Shown in pieces: positions 9,078-17,424 of a stretch of 64,000 nt of DNA; position 1 is the stretch's first letter, and the number at the start of each line of letters is the position of its first letter. The notes under the pieces were generated by a model. The model was given only the letters and a program-made list of their open reading frames with translations. It ran no database searches and was not told the DNA's origin. A program made the position numbers and the translations under genes. This stretch comes from CBDCFL01 sp965216135 (GTDB lineage Bacteria > Pseudomonadota > Alphaproteobacteria > Rhodobacterales > Rhodobacteraceae): positions 248,001-312,000 of the forward strand of contig CBDCFL010000023.1 in assembly GCA_965216135.1 (NCBI GenBank), given 5' to 3'.

Positions 9078-10268
9078 TCAACCCCATTCTGGCCGGATCG
9101 GCAGGGCCACGGGCGAAGTATTGCCGCTGTCGGGCAACCATTCGGGCGTGCCCGCCCATTCCATCGCGCGCCAGTTTTGCGCCAGCACCGCCAGCGCCTC
9201 GGCCATATCCGTGCGCGCCACGAATTGGCCCAGACAATGATGCGCACCGCCGCCAAAGCCAAAGTGGATTTTGCGTCTGGCGGCGATGTCAAACCCACCG
9301 TCCCCGTCGGCCAGGGGATCGCTGCCTGTTGCGTGGACGAAAATATGCAGGATCTGGCCTGCGTCGATCTGCACGCCATTAAGCTCAAACGTCTCGGTCG
9401 CCTGCCGGGTGCTCCACGTGGTAGTCGGGTGGGTTCGGATGATCTCTTCAATCGCCGCCCCGATCAGAGTCACGTCGGCGCGCAACATTTGCCACTGGTG
9501 GGCATTTTCGATGAACAGCGCCATGGCAAAGCCCAGTTGCGCGCGGGTCGTATCAACCCCGCCGAATATCGAAATGACGATCAGATCCAACAGCGCTTGT
9601 GGGTCATCCATGCCATGGGTGCCACATTCGCGGACCAGCCGCGCGACGTAATTGTCGCCGTCCTTGCGCGCATTTGCGCGGTCGACCAGCTCTGCCGCCA
9701 GCGCCATCAAGCGGTCGCAGGCGGCGTTGAATACGTTCTCGTGCTGCTTTGAGCCGATCCCCATCGCCAGGCCAAGCCGAGAAGCGTCATGGCCAACCTG
9801 TGCCGCCATCTCGTCGCCCAGGCCCAGCAGCCGGGTAATGGCGCGCCCGGCGAAAGGTTCGCTGAAATCGGCAATAAACTCGATCGTTGCACGCCCGCGC
9901 GATCCTTCCACAAGGTCTTGGGCGACGGCGCGAAAATCCGCTCTGAGCGACAGCACATATTCTTCGGACAGCGCGGCTTGGGCGATGCGACGCAGCCTTT
10001 TGTGCACCGCGCCTTCCTGACTGATGATGCTCCGCTTCCAGAACTGCGCAAACGATCCTTCAAGAGCTTGTAAATCGGGCCAGTTGTGGCTGCCTTGTCT
10101 CAGCCGCCGGTCGCGCAGCAGCTGGCCCGCCTCGCTGTGGCGCAAAACTGCCAGCCCGTAGGGCGTGCGGGCACACCAAGCCTTATCCCGCGCCGCCAGA
10201 ACTTGGGCCCCGCGCGTCGAGAACCCCGACGCGGTGATGTCGAGGAAGGGCAGATCGTCTTTCAGCAA
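9078..10268 (-). CDS. cytochrome P450
   Basis: 396 residues, a soluble bacterial-type P450. Heme-binding loop FGFGGGAHHCLG with the Cys ligand, I-helix oxygen motif GGVDTTR and K-helix EEIIR are all visible. The start is a TTG overlapping the glnT stop by a few bases, with no alternative ATG nearby, so it is translationally coupled to glnT. It should hydroxylate or oxidatively demethylate a small molecule using an external ferredoxin system, which is not encoded here. Its stop directly abuts the stop of the broken alcohol dehydrogenase on the other strand. Co-transcription with glnT suggests a nitrogenous or N-methylated substrate (inference). Confidence 0.92.
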   Translation of the reverse strand: MLKDDLPFLDITASGFSTRGAQVLAARDKAWCARTPYGLAVLRHSEAGQLLRDRRLRQGSHNWPDLQALEGSFAQFWKRSIISQEGAVHKRLRRIAQAALSEEYVLSLRADFRAVAQDLVEGSRGRATIEFIADFSEPFAGRAITRLLGLGDEMAAQVGHDASRLGLAMGIGSKQHENVFNAACDRLMALAAELVDRANARKDGDNYVARLVRECGTHGMDDPQALLDLIVISIFGGVDTTRAQLGFAMALFIENAHQWQMLRADVTLIGAAIEEIIRTHPTTTWSTRQATETFELNGVQIDAGQILHIFVHATGSDPLADGDGGFDIAARRKIHFGFGGGAHHCLGQFVARTDMAEALAVLAQNWRAMEWAGTPEWLPDSGNTSPVALPIRPEWG

Positions 10269-11569
10269 TCGAGCGTGCGCTCCCGTTCCCAGGCGGTCAG
10301 GTGCGAGGCATAGGAATTCCAGTCATCGGTCTTCAGTTTGAGGTAAGCCCCGATGAACTCGTCGCCCAGCAGCCCGCACAACACCTTGTCCCTATGCAGG
10401 GCGCGCAAAGCGTCGAGCATGTTCAGCGGCAGTTTCTTGGCGCCACGCGCCTTGTTCGGTTGGGCATAGGCGTCAATATCCAGCCGTTTGCCGGGATCAG
10501 CTTGCGTGGCCATCCCATCAGCACCGGCCGCCAGAATGCCCGCCATCAGCAAATAGGGATTGGCCGAGCCATCCGCGAGCCTGAACTCGATGCGCCCCCG
10601 GTCGGGAATGCGGATCATATGGGTGCGGTTGTTGCCGCCATAGGTCACCGTGTTGGGCGACCATGTGGCCCCAGACAAAGTGGCTGGCGCATTGATGCGC
10701 TTGTAGGAATTGACGCTCGGATTGGTCAGCGCGGCCAGCGCCGGGGCGTGATCCATCAGCCCGCCGATGAAGTGATAACAGGCCGCCGACAGGCCCATCT
10801 CGTCCTTTTCATCGGCAAAGTGGTTCTTTTTGCCAGCCTTGTCCCACAGCGAGATATGCACATGACAACCATTGCCGGTCAGATGCGCAAATGGCTTGGG
10901 CATGAAGGTCGCGCGCAGCCCGTGGTTTTCGGCAATCGACTTGACCATGAACTTGAAAAACGCCATCCGGTCGGCGGTTTGCACGGCGGGGCCATAATCC
11001 CAGTTGATCTCAAACTGGCCATTCGCATCCTCATGATCGTTCTGATAAGGTTCCCAACCCAGCGTGGTCATCGACGTGCATATTTCGGCGATGACATCAA
11101 AGCGCCTGAGCAGTGCGGATTGGTCGTAACACGGCTTTTCCTGGGTATCGCGCACATCGGATATGTCGGACCCGTCGGCATTGATAAGATGAAACTCCGG
11201 CTCGACACCGGTCATCAGCAACTGATCGAGGCCCGCGGCGTCCGCCATCAGGCGTTTCAGTACGTTGCGCGGTGCCTGGGTGACCGGCGCGCCTTCCATC
11301 CACGGATCACCGGCCAGCCAGGCGACCTCGGGCTTCCACGGCAGCTGGATCACACTATCCGCATCGGGCATCACGAACATATCCGGATGCGCCGGTGTCA
11401 TGTCCAGCCAGGCGGCGAACCCGGCAAATCCCGCACCTGATTTCTGCATCGCGCCGACGGCTTCGGCAGGCACCAGCTTGGCGCGCTGGACGCCGAACAG
11501 ATCGGTAAAATTGAACAGGAAGAATTTGATGCCGTTATCGGTGGCGTATTTTTTCAGGTCTTTGGGCAT
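10262..11569 (-). CDS. glnT: type III glutamine synthetase family protein GlnT
   Basis: 435 residues. It has the glutamine synthetase beta-grasp start (TDLFGVQRAKLVP), the metal-site EPEFHL, NDHEDANGQFEINW, the ATP-site GNGCHVHISLW and the RIEFRLADGSANPYL motif. The sequence pattern fits the GlnT/GSIII group of alphaproteobacteria rather than GlnA. It makes glutamine or a related gamma-glutamyl amide from glutamate, an amine or ammonia, and ATP in the cytoplasm. It sits downstream of amtB and its small partner, consistent with nitrogen scavenging, and is followed by the P450. Gamma-glutamylmethylamide synthetase is a related alternative. Confidence 0.9.
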   Translation of the reverse strand: MPKDLKKYATDNGIKFFLFNFTDLFGVQRAKLVPAEAVGAMQKSGAGFAGFAAWLDMTPAHPDMFVMPDADSVIQLPWKPEVAWLAGDPWMEGAPVTQAPRNVLKRLMADAAGLDQLLMTGVEPEFHLINADGSDISDVRDTQEKPCYDQSALLRRFDVIAEICTSMTTLGWEPYQNDHEDANGQFEINWDYGPAVQTADRMAFFKFMVKSIAENHGLRATFMPKPFAHLTGNGCHVHISLWDKAGKKNHFADEKDEMGLSAACYHFIGGLMDHAPALAALTNPSVNSYKRINAPATLSGATWSPNTVTYGGNNRTHMIRIPDRGRIEFRLADGSANPYLLMAGILAAGADGMATQADPGKRLDIDAYAQPNKARGAKKLPLNMLDALRALHRDKVLCGLLGDEFIGAYLKLKTDDWNSYASHLTAWERERTLDC

Positions 11570-11635
11570 GGTGGCGGCTCGATCTTTTGACGTGTGAAAT
11601 TACAAAATGTTGGATCAGCGCAACGCCAATAGCAA

Positions 11636-11657
11636 GGGCCGCCCGTTCAGGCGGCCC
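11636..11657. terminator. GC-rich hairpin between the amtB unit and glnT
   Basis: A perfect 8-bp stem GGGCCGCC/GGCGGCCC with a 6-nt loop lies just after the stop of the 56-residue protein on the minus strand. There is no clear T-run after it on that strand, so it is at best a weak intrinsic terminator or an RNA-stabilising hairpin. Confidence 0.45.
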
Positions 11658-11682
11658 GAGCAGTTTTTCCGTAGCGCAAAGT

Positions 11683-11853
11683 TTACTTGGTTCTGTCGTA
11701 CATCGCGTACTCTTTGCGGTGGCCGCTCCACAGAGCCCAAATGCAAACCGCAATCGCGATCAGCGTGTAGATCAGCGGAGCACCGCCACCCGCGCCCATG
11801 TACATGGCGCCGGTGGCGGCGTCCCAGGTAGCTTCTGCGTATGGATATCCCAT
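11683..11853 (-). CDS. small membrane protein encoded next to amtB (56 aa)
   Basis: The ATG at 11853 is preceded by AAAGGA at good spacing; the stop is TAA at 11683-11685. The product begins MGYPYAEATWDAATGAMYMG and has one hydrophobic helix (LIYTLIAIAVCIWALW) and a short basic/polar tail ending YDRTK. It starts 25 bp after the amtB stop, so both genes should share a transcript. I do not recognise a named family. Position and topology suggest an accessory subunit or regulator of the ammonium channel (inference). Confidence 0.75.
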   Translation of the reverse strand: MGYPYAEATWDAATGAMYMGAGGGAPLIYTLIAIAVCIWALWSGHRKEYAMYDRTK

Positions 11854-11878
11854 TCTGTCGTCCTTTCAAGTGAAGTTG

Positions 11879-13270
11879 TTACTCTGCCGGAGCGGCAGAA
11901 GCTGGGATGCCTTCCGGGTAAGCGGCAGAGGCCACTTTGACCGGATCGAGACCAGCGATTTCGGCGGCCTCTGGTACGCGCAACATGCCCATCATCTTCA
12001 GCAGGCCCGAGACCAGATAGCCCGGAACCAAGCCGACAAGTACGCAGGCAATGGCACCGACAATCTGACCCCAAAGACTGATCGTCGCGACACCGACCTC
12101 ACCTTGCAGCGCAGGGAAGCCGGAGGCGAACACGCCCAGCATCACCACACCATAGACACCCATGGTGCCGTGCACGGTGACCGCGCCAACCGCATCGTCG
12201 ATGCCCATTCGCTCAACGATGCCAGCGGCCCATTTGAGCCCCGCACCTGCGCCAAAGGCAACGACAAACGCCAGACCCGGCCAGTAGATATCCAGACCAG
12301 AAGCGGTGGCGATGATCCCGGCAAGCATGCCCGACATCATCCAGAACGGATCGCGTGTCATCAGCCAGGCGCCAATGGTTCCGCCTGCCATCCCCATCAG
12401 GATGTTGAACGAAATCGCGCTAAGCGTCATTGGCGTGCCGTAGATTGACGAGAACTTGTCGCCGAACCACGACCATGCCTCACCCGGCACGATCAGACAG
12501 GCCATCAGGAAGCCCCAGAAACCGGCGATGATTAGCATCAGTCCCACGGCCGTTAAAGGCAGGTTATGCCCGGCAATGTGGTTGGCCGACCCGTCGGCGT
12601 TGAACTTACCGATCCGTGGCCCGAGGTTGATCAGAATGCCTAGCGCAAAGAACCCGGCGATAACGTGCACAACACCAGCAGCGCCAAAGTCATGAAAGCC
12701 AAACTGCTGAACCAGCCAGCCGTCTGCGTGCCAGCCCCAGGCAGCGGCAACGACCCATGCGAACGAGCCAAGAACGATGGCCAAGATCACAAAGCCGACG
12801 GTCTGGATGCGCTCGATGACCGCGCCCGACATGATCGAAGCGGTCGTCGCCGCAAACATGGTGAACGCGCCCCAGAACACGCCGGATGCGTTATCTACGA
12901 TGTTCGGTCCCATATACTGCGCCGAGTCACCCCATCCGAGTGCGATAGCATTTGCATATTCGAGGCCGGAGATGCCATTGGCACCAGCTGCGCCCGGAAT
13001 GCCGGTCGGAAAAGCCCAATAGACCCACCAACCAAAGAAGTAAAAGGTTGGGACCATAAAGGCGAATGCCAGAATGTTTTTGACGCCCGATGACAGGACG
13101 TTTTTCATCCGCGATGCGCCCATTTCGTAGGCCAGAAATCCTGCGTGGATCAGGATCATCAGCGGTATTGATAGATAATAGTAGGTTTCGGCCAAGACCG
13201 TGTTTGTCGTGGCCGCGCTCGACTGTAGCGCCGCTACTGTCGCCGCAAGTTCAGCAAGTTGCTCTTCCAT
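11879..13270 (-). CDS. amtB: ammonium transporter AmtB
   Basis: 463 residues with about eleven hydrophobic segments after a short N-terminal region, normal for Amt/Mep/Rh channels. The twin pore histidines are visible in AAGVVHVIAGFFALG and VTVHGTMGVYGV. Further family signatures are MGASRMKN near the N-terminus and DDAVGAVTVHG. It conducts ammonium or ammonia across the inner membrane. It is the first gene of a likely minus-strand unit amtB - small protein - glnT - P450, although no glnK is present. The 280-bp region upstream holds a 16-bp palindrome. Confidence 0.95.
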   Translation of the reverse strand: MEEQLAELAATVAALQSSAATTNTVLAETYYYLSIPLMILIHAGFLAYEMGASRMKNVLSSGVKNILAFAFMVPTFYFFGWWVYWAFPTGIPGAAGANGISGLEYANAIALGWGDSAQYMGPNIVDNASGVFWGAFTMFAATTASIMSGAVIERIQTVGFVILAIVLGSFAWVVAAAWGWHADGWLVQQFGFHDFGAAGVVHVIAGFFALGILINLGPRIGKFNADGSANHIAGHNLPLTAVGLMLIIAGFWGFLMACLIVPGEAWSWFGDKFSSIYGTPMTLSAISFNILMGMAGGTIGAWLMTRDPFWMMSGMLAGIIATASGLDIYWPGLAFVVAFGAGAGLKWAAGIVERMGIDDAVGAVTVHGTMGVYGVVMLGVFASGFPALQGEVGVATISLWGQIVGAIACVLVGLVPGYLVSGLLKMMGMLRVPEAAEIAGLDPVKVASAAYPEGIPASAAPAE

Positions 13271-13307
13271 AAGTTTCCCCTGTCACTTTGAACGTTCCGT
13301 TCATTGG

Positions 13308-13323
13308 GTGAGCCCGGGCTCAC
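13308..13323. promoter_or_regulatory. 16-bp perfect palindrome upstream of amtB
   Basis: GTGAGCCCGGGCTCAC is centred about 45 bp upstream of the amtB start. It could be an operator or a 5' hairpin. It does not match the NtrC consensus that I know, so the regulator is unknown. The rest of 13271-13550 shows CCAAT/ATTGG repeats but no gene. Confidence 0.4.
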
Positions 13324-13550
13324 GGGGTGCACCCTAGCCTATGCCAATTCATATCCAAACCACTTTTTATTGGGCCAATATTGATCCAATTTCGGCGATT
13401 CAGTGCCATTTGGCGAGCGTTTCGGTTCAGTTTTGATTTAATCACGCGGAATAACCGGCGGCACCGAATAATTCATTCGGCGTTGACCGGCATCAGCGCC
13501 TTGAGCATGAAATGAACGAATGATGGGCGACCGCAAAAAACGAGGAATGT

Positions 13551-13626
<76 letters not shown>

Positions 13627-13707
13627 GATATCGCCAGGTGGTTTTCCTGCCCGCAGGTTTCTAGTGAACCGGCATTATCAGTTCAAGGAAAAAATCCGGA
13701 CTGCGGC

Positions 13708-14037
13708 TTAGGTTTCATCGCTGGGCGCGGCAACGTCGGCGATCTCGTCAAGCGAGACATTGTCGTCGTCATCGTCATCCAGCAGGTCGTTATCGACGTT
13801 CGCATCAGCATTGTCTTCATCCTCCACCAGCAGATCTTCGGCCTCTTCGGTTTCAGGCTCTTTATCCTCGACCTTGGCCTCGACCTTTTCGGCGACGGCG
13901 ACGCGGGTTTTGGTGTTCTCGTCGAGTGTAACCGTCTCGCCCGTATAGGGGCTGACAATCGGGCTTTTGTTGAGGTCGTAAAACCGGCGCCCGGACGTCG
14001 GGCAAATACGTTTCACGCCCCATTCCTCTTTGGGCAT
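13708..14037 (-). CDS. TIGR02300 (FYDLN acid) family protein
   Basis: 109 residues from the ATG at 14037, chosen because AAGGGA lies just upstream; the longer open frame has no such site. The N-terminus holds the conserved WGVKRICPTSGRRFYDLN motif, and the rest is a long acidic low-complexity tail rich in Glu and Asp (DLLDDDDDDN). This is the usual architecture of the family in alphaproteobacteria. Function is unknown. It lies between the tRNA-Ala and a divergent metallopeptidase gene. Confidence 0.88.
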   Translation of the reverse strand: MPKEEWGVKRICPTSGRRFYDLNKSPIVSPYTGETVTLDENTKTRVAVAEKVEAKVEDKEPETEEAEDLLVEDEDNADANVDNDLLDDDDDDNVSLDEIADVAAPSDET

Positions 14038-14185
14038 ATGAAATCCCTTCACATCGCTGGTCAGATTTGCATCTTCAAGACGCAGCCCTGTGCCATAGCT
14101 GGGTGGCGCTGTCAAAGGCTTTTGCCGCGCTTGCAGGTGTGACATAGGTGACCAAACCACGAAGCAAAATTAGTTTGGGCAAAAC

Positions 14186-14887
14186 ATGCACAAAAGCGTA
14201 GAAATTGAAGGCCGCGCGCCGGTGGTTGTGGGCATTCGCCGCAATCGGCACGCCCGACGGTTAAGTCTGCGGGTTTCGGACATTGACGGACGCACCACGC
14301 TTACGGCCCCAAGCTGGGTTGCCGAGCGCGACATATTGCGGTTTCTGGAAGAAAAACAGGACTGGCTAAGATCGGCGCTGCCAGAACCCGGTGCGGCCAA
14401 AAGGGTCGCGCCCGGTGCTGTTATCTGTGTTGAGGGATGGGAGCACAGGATCGCGCAGAGCAACGAAACACGCGGCGCGGCGCGACTGGAGCGTGGCGAA
14501 ATACATGTGCCCGGTCTGTCGGAGGCGACGGGCCGCCGTGTTGGGGCGTTGTTCAAAGTAATGGCGCGCGATCGCCTGTCTGCCCAGGTCGAAACCTGTG
14601 CCGATGTGCTCAACAGGGCATACGGCCAAATCCGTCTGCGCGACACCCGTTCGCGCTGGGGATCGTGCTCGGCGCAGGGCGATCTGATGTTTTGCTGGCG
14701 CCTGATCATGGCACCACCGGAAGTGCTAAATTATGTCGCTGCGCATGAGGTTGCGCATCTGGTGGAAATGAACCATTCACCGCGCTTCTGGGCGACGGTC
14801 GAGCGCCTTCAACCCAAATTCGCCGAACCGCGCGCCTGGCTAAAAGCGAACGGGCGGACGTTGTTGGCTTGGCGCTTTGGCGATTGA
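14186..14887 (+). CDS. YgjP-like M48-type metallopeptidase (DUF45)
   Basis: 233 residues. The zinc motif HEVAHLVEMNHSPRFW (HExxH plus downstream His) is near residue 190, preceded by RDTRSRWGSCSAQGDLMFCWRL-type family sequence. The N-terminal half is a compact beta domain starting VVGIRRNRHARRLSLRVS. No signal peptide is seen, so it is cytoplasmic. It is divergent from the FYDLN gene and runs toward the GntR gene. The physiological substrate is unknown. Confidence 0.9.
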   Translation: MHKSVEIEGRAPVVVGIRRNRHARRLSLRVSDIDGRTTLTAPSWVAERDILRFLEEKQDWLRSALPEPGAAKRVAPGAVICVEGWEHRIAQSNETRGAARLERGEIHVPGLSEATGRRVGALFKVMARDRLSAQVETCADVLNRAYGQIRLRDTRSRWGSCSAQGDLMFCWRLIMAPPEVLNYVAAHEVAHLVEMNHSPRFWATVERLQPKFAEPRAWLKANGRTLLAWRFGD

Positions 14888-14919
14888 CTTGACCCAGAGC
14901 CGGGGCACATGCTGGCGCT

Positions 14920-15570
14920 ATGCTGATCCAGACCAAACCCGCTGAGACGTCAAGCCGGGCGCATGAGCAGGTCTATCGCGCGCTGCGCCAGCAGATCATG
15001 CACGGCGAATTAGGTCCGGGCCATGCGCTGACGCTGCGCGGCATTGGCCAGGATTTTGATGTGTCGATGACGCCCGCCCGCGAGGCGGTACGCAGGCTGG
15101 TGGCCGAGGGTGCACTGTCGCTGTCATCATCGGGCCGGGTAGCGACGCCTGAGCTGCGTGCTGAGCGGATCGAGGAACTGGCGTCGGTTCGCGCGCTTTT
15201 GGAACCGGAACTGGCGGGGCGGGCCTTGCCAAGGGCGCATATTGCCCTGATCGAGCGGCTTCAGGCGATCAATGGCGCGATAGCCGAGGTCATCGCCAAA
15301 GGTGATGCGGTGGGCTACATCCGCACCAATCTGGAGTTTCACCGCACGCTCTATCTGCGGGCTCAGGCGCCGGCGATGCTGGCCATGGCCGAGACGGTCT
15401 GGCTACAGCTGGGGCCGACGATGCGAAAGCTCTATGGCCGCCTGCAGCGCACCGAGCCACCGCAGCGGCATCGGGCGATTTTGGCAGCGCTGAGGGCGGG
15501 GGATGAGCCGGGGTTAAGGCTGGCGGTGCGCACGGATGTGACGCAAGGGTTGCGGATGCTGGTGGCCTGA
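14920..15570 (+). CDS. GntR-family transcriptional regulator (FadR/FCD subgroup)
   Basis: 216 residues. The N-terminal winged helix (residues ~10-75; LTLRGIGQDFDVSMTPAREAVRRLVAEG) is followed by an all-helical FCD ligand domain (EERI-like start, EFHRTLYLRAQAPAMLAM). Such proteins usually repress catabolic genes and respond to an organic acid. It starts 32 bp after the metallopeptidase stop and no enzyme gene follows on the same strand, so its target cannot be named. Confidence 0.9.
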   Translation: MLIQTKPAETSSRAHEQVYRALRQQIMHGELGPGHALTLRGIGQDFDVSMTPAREAVRRLVAEGALSLSSSGRVATPELRAERIEELASVRALLEPELAGRALPRAHIALIERLQAINGAIAEVIAKGDAVGYIRTNLEFHRTLYLRAQAPAMLAMAETVWLQLGPTMRKLYGRLQRTEPPQRHRAILAALRAGDEPGLRLAVRTDVTQGLRMLVA

Positions 15571-15609
15571 CCCGTAACTTGTGTTTGTCGCGAGCAATGT
15601 GAACAGCAG

Positions 15610-16119
15610 CTAGGCGGGCTGCTGGCCGGCTGTGACCTCTTGCATCATGTCCGAGACATCTTCGCCGGTCATTTTCATGGCCCTCATCAGCTTGCCGACG
15701 AATTCCTGTTCTTTGCCGGACAATTGGCCATCGGAGGCCACCACCGTCAGAACAGCCCGCATCATCACCTGCGCCTGATCGGAAGCCAACGCTTCCAGGA
15801 ACAGTTTGCAATCACTTTCGGAAGGATCGTCTGCGGCGAGCTCGATCATGCGCCGCACCGTGTCTGCGGAAAAATCCTCGCCTGTTAATTGGCGCGCGGC
15901 TTGGGAAATTTCAGTAACCTCCTTGTCGTCGATCGCGCCGTCGGCTTTGGCGGCGTGGCACATCGCATCCAGGATCGCTACTGCGTCTGGCGGGGCATTA
16001 CCCATCAGCGCCATTCGCTCGTTACGGCGCTTGCGGGTTTTCAGGTCACCGAAGATCGCAAAGGCCACTATGCCCAGCACCAGGCCGATACCCCAGCTAC
16101 CCTTGATCATGTTCGACAT
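15610..16119 (-). CDS. TerB-like (tellurite resistance/DUF533-type) membrane-anchored protein
   Basis: 169 residues from the ATG at 16119 (an upstream TTG at 16158 would add 13 residues). One N-terminal transmembrane helix (WGIGLVLGIVAFAIFG) is followed by a helical TerB-like domain with acidic repeats (AKADGAIDDKEVTEI and VASDGQLSGKEQEF), which resemble metal-binding loops. It is the last gene of the lpd-side minus-strand cluster and overlaps the 3' end of the IS-disrupted secreted-protein gene by about 20 bp. Role unknown. Confidence 0.8.
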   Translation of the reverse strand: MSNMIKGSWGIGLVLGIVAFAIFGDLKTRKRRNERMALMGNAPPDAVAILDAMCHAAKADGAIDDKEVTEISQAARQLTGEDFSADTVRRMIELAADDPSESDCKLFLEALASDQAQVMMRAVLTVVASDGQLSGKEQEFVGKLMRAMKMTGEDVSDMMQEVTAGQQPA

Positions 16120-16219
16120 CGACAGCCTTGGCTCGGCGGGAATATCTGTAGGGATCAAGCCGTAGATTGTTGGCCGCCAGAACGTACGAGTCTACGCTGC
16201 GCCAGAAGTTGATGCCTAA

Positions 16220-17384
16220 TACCAACGGTCATTGATCAGAACCCATGCGCCCATTTGCGTATGCCGAGGGACATGATCTTCCATGGTTGGTCGATGAGGT
16301 TGTTCCAGGCTTGGCAGCACAGCGCGACGATGTCTTCGTAGGATTTGAAGATCCGGTTCGACAACCAGTTGTCGCGCATGAATTGCCAGACATTCTCCAC
16401 CGGGTTCAACTCGGGCGATCGTGGCGGCAGCGCCAGGACGGTGATGTTGTCGGGGATCGCCAGCTTGGGCGTCAAGTGCCAACCGGCCTGATCGACGATC
16501 AGCACCGCATGGGCGCCGGGATCGACGGCGGCACTGATCTCGATGAGGTGCGCCGCCATGGCGTCGGTGTCGCACCAGGGCATGACCAGCCCGGCGCCTT
16601 TCCCCTTCGCGGGACAGATCGCGCCGAAGATATAGGCCCATTCGGTGCGCTGGTCGCGGGGCACCCGCGGGCGCGTGCCACGTCTGGCCCATCGGCGTGT
16701 GAGCTTATTCTTCTGGCCGATGCGGGCTTCATCTTGCCACCACAGCTCTATCTCGACGCCTTTCGGGAGCCTCGCCCGGATCTTCGCCAGTTCGGCGGGG
16801 AAGTTTTTTTTAAAAGCCTCGACGGCCAGCTCGTTTTGCGCGTAGTGGCGCGGCCGCGCCGAGATCTTGGCGAAGCCGAGCGCCTTCAACTCGCGCCCGA
16901 CCGTGGTCTCGTCGAGCGAGATGGCGAACGTCTCCAAGAGCCACCGCGCCAGGTCCTTGCGCCGCCAGCGCACGACGCCGTCCACCGCCGGGACCGGGCC
17001 GGCCTCAACAACCTCCGCCAGTGCGCGGCGGTGATCGGCGTTGAGCTTCGAGGGTGCGCCCGGTGACTTCCCATCGACCAGCCCGTCCGGTCCGCGGGCG
17101 TTGAAGCGCAGCACCCAGTCGCGAATGATCTGCAGACCGACGCCGCCGATCCGCGACGCATCCGTCCTGCTGCCACCATCGTAGACCTCGGCCAACGCCA
17201 GCAGACGACGGCTCTGGGTCGCGTCCCTGGTCCTCTTCGCGAGGCGCCGCAGTGAGACGCTGTCAAAATCGTTCCGTAAGTCGATAGGCGCTGCCATGGC
17301 GAACCTCATTGGTTCACCACATTGAGTCAGAGATCGGACCGCTTGGGAATCCCCAACGTGAGTCAGGCATTCCGCTCGGTGGTA
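16220..17384 (-). mobile_element. IS630-family element type A, copy 1 (1165 bp)
   Basis: Begins TACCAACGGTCATTGATCAG and ends CGGTGGTA; only the outer bases (TACCA/TGGTA) are strongly inverted. It is flanked by TAA on both sides (16217-16219, 17385-17387), consistent with TA-targeted insertion of this family. It carries one intact transposase gene. Copies 2 and 3 lie at 34054 and 49995 and are nearly identical. Confidence 0.9.
16236..17309 (-). CDS. IS630-family transposase (type A, copy 1)
   Basis: 357 residues from MRFAMAAPIDLRND at 17309. An N-terminal helix-turn-helix region (GGSRTDASRIGGVGLQIIRDWV) and a winged-helix part precede the DDE domain. Acidic residues are in WWQDEARIG, AVLIVDQAGWH and LNPVENVWQFMRD. 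An A8 run keeps the helix (AFKKNFPAEL) in frame, unlike the type B copies with A7. An open frame extends further upstream to 17408 but lies outside the element. Confidence 0.93.
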   Translation of the reverse strand: MRFAMAAPIDLRNDFDSVSLRRLAKRTRDATQSRRLLALAEVYDGGSRTDASRIGGVGLQIIRDWVLRFNARGPDGLVDGKSPGAPSKLNADHRRALAEVVEAGPVPAVDGVVRWRRKDLARWLLETFAISLDETTVGRELKALGFAKISARPRHYAQNELAVEAFKKNFPAELAKIRARLPKGVEIELWWQDEARIGQKNKLTRRWARRGTRPRVPRDQRTEWAYIFGAICPAKGKGAGLVMPWCDTDAMAAHLIEISAAVDPGAHAVLIVDQAGWHLTPKLAIPDNITVLALPPRSPELNPVENVWQFMRDNWLSNRIFKSYEDIVALCCQAWNNLIDQPWKIMSLGIRKWAHGF

Positions 17385-17424
17385 TAACTTTGAATGCGTC
17401 GTCACCAACTGACAGAGCGCGTAA

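Noticed and set aside
10301..11440. Long plus-strand open frame antisense to glnT
   Set aside because: Mirror frame of a high-GC gene with no domain and no ribosome site; glnT is unambiguous.
13760..13948. Serine-rich plus-strand frame opposite the FYDLN protein
   Set aside because: The antisense of the acidic Glu/Asp tail produces poly-Ser; an artefact of composition.
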